The notes under the pieces were generated by a model. The model was given only the letters and a program-made list of their open reading frames with translations, was not told the origin of the DNA and ran no database searches. Position numbers and translations under genes: made by a program. Shown here piece by piece: positions 22,969 to 34,900 of a stretch of DNA of 64,000 nucleotides (position 1 is the first letter of the stretch; each line of letters opens with the position of its first letter). Source of the DNA: Aphrocallistes beatrix (taxonomy: Eukaryota > Porifera > Hexactinellida > Sceptrulophora > Aphrocallistidae); contig OY725494.1 of assembly GCA_963281255.1 (NCBI GenBank), positions 2,493,934 through 2,557,933 on the forward strand. The letters run 5' to 3'.

Positions 22969-25900
22969 GTTAGTTCCATATTATAATATCTTTTTATTGT
23001 TTCCTTTTTATATATTATTTATATCGTTATCTTAATTAAGATAATAAATCTCTTGAAGTTGTTTTCGAATATGAATGCTAACTTGTAAATAGTAAGAAAC
23101 TTAATAATCTGAAAATTTTACTAAATTGACGAAAATCCTTTGTACATACGACAAGAATTATATTTTCTTTCTGTCGGTTATCTGGATTATTCGGCAGTCC
23201 TTGGGTGAGAACCAGGGATCATAGTCTGCCTATGGAGGGGCGCCTGCACTTGTCAGAATCTTGAAGATGTCATTTGTCAGAATTTCCATCACTGGCATTA
23301 GTCAGAATGGTTTTTATCGAGTTTTGACTTTGTCAGAATGATTTTTATCGAATTCTGCACTTGTTAGAATGGAATTTCTAGAATTCTACTAAATGCCACT
23401 CAATCACCCCGTCACGAAATTAAAATGCCACTTTCACATTCAAATGGACACTATTTCGAACATAAAATGCCCCCTTTCACACCTTTATTTTACATATTAC
23501 TCTCGAAAATGCTCACTTTCGCTCTCCCATTCATTCTGAAAGAAACAAAATGCCACTCAACCACACTCCCACGAAACTAGAGTAGAACCTGACTCCCATT
23601 CTAACAAAGAGAGAACTCAATAAAAACTATTCTGACAAAGTCAGAACTCAATAAAAACTATTCTAACAAAGACAGAACTCAATAAAAACTATTCTGACAA
23701 AGTCAGAACGCAATAAAAACTATTCTGACTAACGCCAGTAATGGAAATTCTGACAAATGACAACTTCAAAATTCTGACAAGTGCAGCGTCCCCCTATGGA
23801 TGCATCAACATCTCAGAACTTATTTACCGCCCCCAAATATTTAATTAATATACGTATGGTTAGTTGACCAAATGAATGCTGTGTATCTGTGTAGTATACA
23901 ATTTTAGTTGACTACCTACCTACTGTATGTAAATGAATCTAGGAGCGCTTTACTTACGTATTTTGCTGATGTTTTCTTAGAAAGTTGGGAGTGTGCTATC
24001 ACATTTCAAACAGTTGAAACATTAAAATTGTATATAATCCAAGGAATGTGATATCGCACTCAAGTCCGGCCCTCCTGTGAGATCTGCGCATCTCTTTTGT
24101 CCTACGATGCCAGAAAAGGCACAGTCAATCCAGTTTTTAGGTGCGGTAATTCCAATCCGTTTCGCGAGAGGGTTGCGGTACCCAATGGAAATCTGTGAAA
24201 TTTTATTGGGCGCAGCCTTGCGAGGTTGCGGCTAGCCGCATGTGTCGCACCCTGGCTATGCCTCTGGATGCCTGATGATTGGGGGTTATGTTCGTATTTG
24301 CGCAAGGGTGTAACTGGATTTAGATCGTGGTCCAATCTCAAAATTCAAGCTTTATCCTGAGTCTTATAAAAATGGAATTTATTGTCCATTCTTCCTGAAA
24401 ATAACCACTTCCTTCTCATATTTTTATCTTTAGCTAATGGCCATTTACGTGTACAATTGAGAAAGAAGTGATAATTTAATCGCATGAAAATTCAAGCAGT
24501 TTTTTCAAAAAGTTACACTTGATAAACTAGATACGCAAGCAGCCAAATTCTTTTTGAGCTGAAGTGGGATTTGGAGTATAGATTCTTTTTTTCTCTATTT
24601 TACTGGAATTTGTACTCAAGTATCTGGAAAATCACGTTATTTGTTCAGTCTCTAAATGCTATTAATCATCCTATAAGTATTTTAGAAATTTTTAAGGGTG
24701 CGAATGAGTCTGCAGGGTTTCATTTAGGGGATGGCGAGGGATGGCTCCCGCCATCCCTTGGATCTCATTCGCCATCCCTTGACATTTCCAGGGGGAGGAT
24801 GCTCCCAGACAACCCTATCTCACGCAGTTACGGCCTCGCCACCCCTTATTCCTCAAAACCCAAATTTTGCCATCCCTTGGGTCAATGTTTAAATGAAACC
24901 CTGGTCTGGTACTCGAAGGCTGGATCCCAAGTTTGATCACCATTAACCATGACCTGCAACAGTCCTATAGTCCCAGTAGGGTGTGATCGGGAGCGTAATT
25001 TCAACGCTCCCGCTCTTGGTCATGACTGGTACCAGGTTGCTATGAATTTAACTAGAGAATGCTGTTCTGTATTTGTTCATATTAGTGGTTGTAGCATTTA
25101 TGTATCTCGTATTATAAACATATTAATCAATTCATTTAATTATTGATGCGTCGTGATGACTCAGCATTAGTGGTTATAGCATCATGCATTCGATTTTACG
25201 CGATTCAATTTCTATCTTTCATCTCTTATAATGGTTAGTTCGTAAACTGAAATTTTGAATTATAAAAAGAGGTGACAATGTCGATATTATTAATTTAACA
25301 TTTACGTATGTCAACTCGAACTTGCTCGGGCCAGTGACAAAAAACTCCGGTTTGCCAAAGATAAGCTTTCTTTGACTGGCAGTTTCTTTAATCAATACCG
25401 TACAAATATACGTATACTTATAGATATACGAATACGAAGGGTATTCAGTATGTTTTGACCCTGCGGCATTTACTTTCGTTTGATTGAGTTGAAAATTCTT
25501 AGGACTATTCATCCATCTATTCTTATCTTTGGCTTTGAGTTTGATTTCAATCGGACAAGTGAGATTTTTATTTATCATCATCTATACCAGGGCTGTCCAA
25601 CTATATTTACTTCGGGACGCAACTGCTTCATACCATTTAGTGGCGGGCCGCAATACAGGGGCGTGCACTCGGGATGGGTATGGATAGAGGCATTTTGGAC
25701 GCAACGTAGGCCGCACAAAGCAATGCCGCGGGCTGCCTGTTGGACAGCGCTGATCTATACGGAAATGATAGTTGGGAGCAACCTTTTTCTGATTCGATAT
25801 TATCCATGGTGCGATATATTCACAGAATTGATTGAAGAATAGGCAAGTCGTAGAGATATGAAAATTGGCATGTAGATGTCAAATGATGAGTCTATGAATA

Positions 25901-28900
25901 GGTTCGAAGATTTAAGCGAAATTTTCACACCTACAAAAAATGGAAAACAATTTTTCACACATTTTCTATACAATATATATGACTTCACCTCATAATCGAA
26001 ATCATTGTACGACACTACGATTGATTGTCACTGTTATGAACTTCAAAGCAATAAAAATTGTTATGTGTATATTTTCACACCTGTATATTGTACATATTTT
26101 CACACCATTTGGCGAAAATATGACTAGCTTCCAACGGTTGACATGGGGTTTTTAACCCTAGATTATCGAAAAGTCGTGATATCTCGGATGTCTCCAGCCA
26201 TTTTCATTGGGAAAGAAGCCATAAAGTTGTCCCACTGTGGTACATTTCGGTAGTCTTAGGTTAAGGGTGTAGATTTTGAATATCATATTTCGAACTATGT
26301 GATAAATTATTTGTTTACTTTTGTTTATATTAGATACATAAAGTGAACAAATTCCAAAAATTGGCTAGAGGATAGCTTCCAACAGTTGACATGTGCTTTT
26401 CGGGGCGTAGATTTCTAATATTGCATTTTTGAACCTATCGCTTCTGAATTTGTTGATATCCCCAACGACTCTGCGAACACAAAGTGTTTGCTAGTCGCGC
26501 GACTCAAGTGCGCGAAGGGCGCTTGTATGCCTATAATTATAAATCGAGTTTTTAGTACAGTGGAGTTCGCTTCTTAGCAACTCCCCTATTAGCAATATTG
26601 CTCTATTAGCGACCAATTTTCAATTCCCAAGTACTTGTATGTATAGATTTTGTATGAGATCTGTTTGCTTATTTGCAACCATTTGTGAGCAGTACCGGAG
26701 TTGCAATAAGCAAATTCCACTGTATATACTATGATTGAATTTTGTAGATATGGATTCGGCTTCAGATTTCGATCAATTTTCTTCTTGGGAAAATGTATTA
26801 GTTAATTCCAAACACTCGGACACTTTAATTCAACTTGAAAACAATGTTAAAATTCCACCTTCTGGGTGGAAATGTGAAAAATGCGATCTAACCTCTAATC
26901 TATGGCTTAATCTTACGGATGGTTCTATCTTGTGTGGTCGCAGACAGTTTGATGGTTCTGGTGGTAATAACCATGCAATGGAACATTATACAGCTACAAA
27001 GTATGTTAATTATTTTGTTTATACTTAGGTGTATATAGTGTTTGATAAACTCTTTTTCAGCATCCAAAAGATTTAAGTCAATTATATCGTTTACTTATTT
27101 GTTATACTTGTAAATACATTCTTAGATATCCCTTGTCAGTGAAACTTGGCACGATTACGCCAGAAGGTGGAGATGTCTTTTCTTATGATGAAGACGATAT
27201 GGTTCTAGATACGAATCTCTCAAATCATTTAGCACATTTTGGAATAAATGTAGCTCTGATGCATAAAACCGAGAAAACAATGGGCGAACTTCAGGTATGT
27301 TATACGTTTATCTGCTTTCTGGTGCTAAATTATCACACTAAGTATATGTATCCGTATATTTGAGTGACTCGTGTACTCATGTCGAATGTTCAAAACGTTT
27401 CTTGGGAAATTCTGAAAAGAATTCAAGGGGGTTTTAAAGATTAAAAATACATAGATGAAGCATTTCAATGATGCGAGAGGTTATTTCATTCGAATGTTAT
27501 TGGAAGAACAAGAGAGATCATGATCAAGAGTGTAAGCTAGACCTGAGATGATCAAGAACTTATAACCAAATGGAATAGTACAGTGGTAGATTTCACTATT
27601 GTACACATCTCTTGATGTGAATTAGGCCAAGTCTATTTGATTGAAGCGATGTCAGGGTGAAGGTCAGATATATAATCAGGAAGTAGTATTTTGTTTTAAG
27701 ATTGTTAGCTCATTTGATTGTGGGAGAAAGGATTGTGTAGGTGATTTTAAGACGAGAAAATATGGTGCAGAACATCATGTTTCTATGTGTGTGAAAATAC
27801 ATTACGAGTGATGGTGAGTCGAGAAGAAAGATTGAGAATAACCAGTTCAGTGGCGTAGCCAGGGTTTCTGTTTTGGTTGGGCACCTGGAAATCCTGGAAT
27901 ATAGCACTCGATCAATAATTAATCACAGTGAATTGTATACTAGTGACATAAATCATTACTATACTATACGACGTAAACCCACGACAAGGCTGGATTCGGT
28001 TAACCGGTTAACCGCCATCAATCACGGTTAACGGTTAAGAAAATTTTGGATCGGTTAGCCGATCTGCTTTATTTTCTGAAAATTTAGACTAATTTCATTG
28101 TTTTTCGATGGAGATTCATGAATATTACTTCTACAAGTAAAGTTTTGGTTACTACAATATCACAATATTACTTTTATTACCATTTTTATTACCAAATAGT
28201 ATATTTCGAGACCACTGAAGATTGTAAATTTTTCAATATCAGGTTAAATATTAGTCGACAAATCCACATTTATACTAATTAATATTGACATCGGTTAACC
28301 GGTTAACCGCCCTGGAGGAAACAAAAATAACGACCCCGAATATCGGTCTCTCGTCAACACCTTTAGCACCCTGCGGCGGAGCAGGTTCTGCTCTTCCTCA
28401 TCAGACGTTTCGTCCACGGTGCTGTACTCGGGAGGCGGGGTCCTCTGCTGCAGATCCTCGGTACCACGATAGTGACGATACTGTGGAGCCTCATCCCCGC
28501 CGCTAGCGAACGTAGGCTGCTTGGCTGCAGGCTCCTCCGCGCCAGACAGTCGCCTCGCCGCGGGCTTCTTCATGCATTGGGCCATGAGTGCACGCATCTG
28601 ATCGTTGGCCTCTTTGTTCTTGGCCTCATTGGCCAGCTTCTCTTTTCCGCTCCTCCTTTCTGCTTTCTCCGGTCGTCCGACTCCATCATGATGTCAGTGA
28701 TACAGTAGTTAAACAGCATGATACACGGTTCTAGGACTTTGGAATGTATCGGGTAAGCTTGTACCCAGCCAGATAGGCCCTCTGGGCCTATCTGGCCCAT
28801 AACCGACGATGCCGGGTAGAGCCGGGTATGGGCCGGGTAGAGCCGGGTAGGTGAGTCCGACGCCTATGCAGGTATATGTGTGTAGAGATGATGCGTGGAT

Positions 28901-31900
28901 TATATCAATTTCAGGGATCGGTTTGTGCGTCAAACCAATTGTGAAGGAATTAATAAATAGTTTCTACTTCGACAGAGGCGAAAATTTATTTGATGATTGA
29001 TGATATTTTTCGATTCATTGGGAAACCTGACTTGACGAGAGCCCTTCTTGTTCGAGTGTAGCTACTTCAGAATTAATCATTGATTCCATTAGGAACTTGA
29101 TGCTCCGTTTTCCTTTTAGGCTAATAGTACGACTGGTCGAAGACTGAATGAAGACCCATTTGACCAGAGAGTATTGTTGTGACCCAAACACCAATAAAAG
29201 CTGTTTAATCTATGAGTATTGTTTATGGGTATACAATACGTACAATAGAAGAGAATAACAACTAAGTAGAGTGCTACTAACATGTGGCAACTAAACTACC
29301 AAGCCGCTATAAATAATTCTAGCTAAGCCTAACTAGCTGATCCTATAGGTGCTAAATATACGACCTCCCAGAACGGATCCACAACACCACTTCCCCCTAA
29401 TATGAAAAGGATTCTTCACCCCTTAAGGAGGAGGTCTGGGGTAGAGCACGCTCTTGGGTACCTTACTCCAAGGGACTGGGTCCAGATAAAATTTCTTTGG
29501 GTTTCTGCTCCGCTGTGGATACCGCCTGAGTGGAGTATTGGATCCTTCCTGCAGGGCCGTCTCGGGTTCCACTTCGTCATACCCTGGCTCTTCATCGTCA
29601 GGTGCCTGTTCTTCGACCTCGCTCCCACTTGCTATGTCTGGGCCTTCTTCTGTGCTGCACGAACTACCCCCTACCATCGGAGGTATGCTCAATCTCGCAC
29701 CACTCTCGTACTTCTTGCAACGATGTATGTGTATCCATTGTCGTTTATTGCTCCGTTCGGCCTCGAGAATGGGGCCTCGTCGCTGGATCACTCGGAATGG
29801 GCCATCGAACTTGGGTTCCAACGCACTTTTGCGTTGTTCTCTTTTTAGCAAAATTTGAGCCCCAGCCGCTACGTCAGATACTTCCTTACCCTGGTCATAA
29901 TAGTCCTTGACTTTCGCCCTTTGCAACTCTTGATTTCGTTTTGCTATTGCGTTAAGTTCCTCTTTCTTTTTTATCAGCTCCTCTACATAGCCTTCCTCCG
30001 ATGTCGTGCCTCCTAGCTTATTTCTCGCTATCCTGGCGTCTAAGGGTGCCAACGGCTGTCGACCGAAAGCTAGCAGGTGTGGGGCGATTCCGCTTGCACC
30101 ATTCTCCAAATTGTTACAATAGAAGCTTACTTCCGGTAGCAGCGTGCCGCCAAGAACCAACTTCTAAGGAACTTTCCATCATCAGACACCGGATAAGTTG
30201 TTTAACCTGCCCAATTTGCCTCTCAGCTATTCCATCGGCCTCTGGATGATAAGGAGACGTATGCCGTTTCTTTATCCCGTATTTCTTACACATTTCTCGT
30301 ACGCCCTCCCCATCTACATTCTTTCCCTGATCCGAGACCAGCACTGTTGGAACTCCATGTCCTCTGAATATCCACCCCTCCAGGAAGGCTCTGACAATGG
30401 TATCTGCCTTTTGGTCCTTAAGCGGTACAGTCTTGATGTATGACTGAATAAATCAACGATGAGCAAGAAATACCTATGATCACCGTCGCCCCATGGAAGG
30501 GTGCCAATATCCATGGCCACTGCCACCCGTACCGAGCCTCCACTGTCTCAAATAGCTCCAAAGGTTGCTTAGGGGTACGACTTGGTTTGGCCTTTTGACA
30601 CACAAGGCAGGCTCTACAGTGCGCTCTCGCCCCTCTTGCCATGCCCATTCAGAAATAACTCCTTCGTAGTAACCGTAGGGTCCGCGCTTGGCCGAAGTGA
30701 GCCTCCGAGTGCAATCTTTCAAGCACCTCCTGATGGAGGGCCTTGGGTACCACTAATCTATTTCCATAGTAGAGCACGTCTCCTACAACGTTCAGTCTTG
30801 AAGCGACGTTCTTCAACGGTTCCTGCACCCCCGATCTTGATTCTAAAAGTTGTACCACAGTGTCTCGAATGTCACTGTCATCCTTTTGTCCTCTCTTTAT
30901 CGCGTCTATCCACTGCTCGTGATCGTCGACCCTGTAGACCTTTCTTTCAAAATCCTCTTCAATATTGACCTGGCCATCAAGTTTCATTGGCTCACTACGA
31001 CTGAGATAATCCGGTACTGCATTCTGTGACCCTGGACGATAGCGAATCTCGTACGGGATCTCTTCTAATTCCATAATCCAGCGCGCGCAAATGTGTGTCT
31101 GGGGTTCCGCTGGTTCCATAGCCACCTGAGGGGGTTGTGGTCAGTTAGGAGGATTACCCTCTCTGCCGCCTTCAAGTATATCCTCCATTTCCATGTGGCT
31201 GCCACTAGGGCCCAGGCTTCCACCTGTCCAGCTGAATAATTTTTCTGTGCCAATGACAGTGCTGATGAGAAGTAACACACTGGCCTCAGCAATCCGGACT
31301 CTGAATCCATTTGGGACAACACAGCTGCTATCCCATGCGAACTTGCGTCTGCCTCAATGTAGAATTCCTTTTCCCATTCTGGGAATGCTAATAACACTGG
31401 CTCTTTGACGAGCTTAAGCCGCAACTCATCGAAAGCCCTCTGACATCCCTCGGTCCAATTCCATACAGCACGCTTCCGTGTTAACCTGTACAATGGCTCC
31501 GCCATAGGAGCGAGCCCCGGAATGTATAGCTTCTGTAGAAATTTAAGCTCCCAAGAAATCGCTGTAATTCCGCACCGATTTCGGTTCAGGAAAATAGCTC
31601 ATCTTCTCAATTGTAGACTGGACGGGTCTTCTACCCTCCGCTGATATATGATGTCCTAGGAAAGTGCCTTGTTTGTACCCAAAGTGACACTTGTCCCTCC
31701 TTAATCTGACATTCGGCCTCCTGATTCGGTCGAAAGTGTTTTGCAGGTCGCTCAAGTGCTGATCGAAGGCTGTGGAGAATACACAGCAGTCGTCCACATA
31801 GGATTCTGCTCTCTCCACTCCTTCTAAGGCGTTGTCCATAAGCCTTTGGAACGTCGCCTGAGAATTGCAGAGGTCAAACGGCATGACAACCATTTCATAC

Positions 31901-34900
31901 TGGCCTCTGGGAGTATGGAACGCCGTCTTCTCTACGTCCTGACTCCTAACTGGTACGCACCAGTACGCACTCGCGATGTCCATGAACGAAAAATAACGAC
32001 TGCCGCCTAGCTTATCCAAAACTGACTGGATATTAGGGAGACTATAGGCGTCTTTCTTTGTGACTCCGTTTAATCGCCGGTAATCAATGGCGAACCTCCA
32101 ACTCCCATCTCTTTTCTGTATCAGCACCACGTTTGAGGCCCATGGTGAGTGTGAGGGACGACATACTCCATTCCTCAACATTTCCTCCAGCTGTCTTTCA
32201 ATCTCCACTTCCCATTTGGGGGGTATTCTTCTTGCTCTCTCTTTGATCGGGCAGCATACCCAGTCTCAATGGCGTGTTCACACATTTCGGTCGTTGATGG
32301 GCATTTAGGATCTACTGCAAAGAGATCTTCGTTCTCTTGTATTAATTGGGATAGTTGCCTGCGTTGTTGGGTACTCAGATCAACGCTAATGTCGAATTCC
32401 CCTAGAGGAGGTTCAATTATCGCCTCAATCAACTGGTTTGGACAATATTTCGCATTGGAACATCAAGATCCTTTTAGACAGTGATGGATATAAAAATTGA
32501 TTCAGAAAAATGTATCCTATGGGAGCATGAAAACCCTCCTTCTTACCTGTCTACTATTGAAATCCTTTGATATACATATGCATAGTTGCCACTTTTTAAA
32601 CCACTTGAATGCCAATGCCCTATTTACGTAATCAGTATTTTTGTTAAGGGATTCCTACAGATATCTATGAGAATCTGAATAGGAATTGAATTCCATTCCT
32701 ACAGCAACCCTGATAAAAGACAAATTAAAAATTTAATTTGAACTTGGTTAATTGTACACTTGTACACTGTGTTATATGTGAAGGTTCTTAACCAAAGTGA
32801 CACCCTTTCTAAAAATTTAGCTGTTACTATTAATAGGAAACTAAAATAGTGGTGCCCAACTTTTTAAGCTGCCTCCTTTTTTATTGTAAAAGCATTTTAC
32901 TTTTTTCATGAACCCCGTATACCGTATACCATCTGAAAATCATAACATTTTATTCCTTTGTAACAATTTTGCTGCTTCGCTGTGGAAACATCTTCACGTA
33001 CTAACAATACATCTTATCATGATCTACTCAAATCAGGCCTCACAGTAGAATGTTAATTTTGGACCATGGATGCGGTCGAAGCCGATTGAATAATACAGGA
33101 TTAGCATAAAATCGTTAAGCATTTCCTAATAAACCTTAAAAATGTAATACCAGCACTTATAAAGATGATGGTAAAGTATCCATATCCATTGCCAAATTTT
33201 TGATTCGTCATCATATAATTCCGCAATAGGCTATATCATGGCCTACTTAACTCAGGCCTCACAGTAGAATGTGAAATTTGGACCAGGGATGCGATCGAAG
33301 CCGAACAATGAAATACCAACTTTTCAATATTTCGTGGTAATTTAAGTACATAATGATTTGAGTGATAGCCTTGAGCGTTCACATTTGATCTAACCCTCAT
33401 TAATTTCTATTTTAAATGTCTCCATCATCTATACTATATTGAGTATTGAAGTGATATCATATCATATATTTCATTTAAATAATTGAAATAAACAAGACAA
33501 TACTATTACAATCACAATTAATAATGTATTAAAACAGTTTTACAATACATAAACTTTCTTTCGATCATTTTAGCGCTGTTGTTGTCTCCGATTAACAAAT
33601 TGAGGGTTGAGTTACTGGCATGTGAGAAAGGTTGGCCGCGCTTACAGCTGAACTAAATAAAGAAAAATAAAGTTAAACACATACTATATTAAAATATAAG
33701 GATATTAAGAGTTAAATTTTTTCAATTTACGTTTTTCAATTCCTCTACATACTACCATGGAATTATATTTTTTACTTTATTAGCTATCATACTTGTACAA
33801 TTTCCTGAAACAAATAACAACCTACGTAGAATCGAAAAATAAGGAATATCGCAGGAAGGACATGTATTTTCCCAGACATCACAATCATTGTTATCTACTA
33901 TTGAGTTTAAAGCAAGCTCGACTAGAATTTTCCTCGCTGGCCCTTCATGGTAACAGACGAACAATACAGGACCATTTTTTCTGAAGGCTAGAGACCATGA
34001 TAGCAATTACAGTTTTCGTAGGATATCTGGACATACACGTATATTGGATCCTATAATTTTGCCTCCCTTGTATGATATACAGTAGAACTCGGTTAGTACG
34101 TACCCCTCCAGGAAGCGGAAAAAAAGCACGTACTAACCGAGTTGATATTACATAGAAATCTATATAATAAATGAATTCTGGTTCAGAGAAATGAGTACGT
34201 ACTAAACCGAAGTACGTTGTATCCCGAGTTCTACTGTACCGGGTTTTACGTGAATTTCATCCATTTGAAGGATGACATGTTTTTGTTCATTCGAAAAAGA
34301 ACACGTTGCTTGGCTCAGGAATGGAAAGAATTCATTTTCGAGCCCAAATGAAGAGTACAATTTTTCTAAAGTATTGAAGTGAGGAAGTGATAGGCAAGGC
34401 ATGTGCTGGAGATACTTATAACAAGCTGGCGAGATCAGATGTGTTTTAAGAGATAATATTTGTGTGAGTATGTTGTATCTATGTCTATTTTTGGGAACAA
34501 GGCTGTTTTCTAACTGGCATTGAATGAATTCGACAAATTTCTGGATGCTCAGATGTTTCCACATCCGAACTGGTATGCATAATATCAATGGCTTGTTGGA
34601 TATGAACATTCGCTGATGATATATGGGAAGTAGTAGATTCAGAATTCTTAGATGGCTCACATCGATAAGGCGCACTAGAAATTTCATTCACAAGTGATTC
34701 AAGTTGTCGAATATTACTTAGGCAACTGAGCGAATGTGGAAAAATCACATTTTTACAAAAGGCCTTGATAGAAAGATCGAACGTTACTACCAAATAAACA
34801 TCAACTAATATACTATAATTCTCTAAACTAGGACCAGTGTTTCATACAGGATTTTCATGCAAGGGGGGCAATATGGGATATCTAATAGAGGGGGGCATGT

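Noticed and set aside
24949..25842. Short plus- and minus-strand frames in USP5 intron 1
   Set aside because: No family signal; they overlap repeats such as the hAT MITE at 25588-25752.
22536..27363. USP5 5' part and 3' part as two separate genes
   Set aside because: Exon phases match across the 25-kb gap and the joined protein follows the USP5 domain order without missing or duplicated segments.
29402..32484. Several open frames of 70-150 codons on the + strand
   Set aside because: They are shadows of the gypsy pol genes on the minus strand and have no family match of their own.
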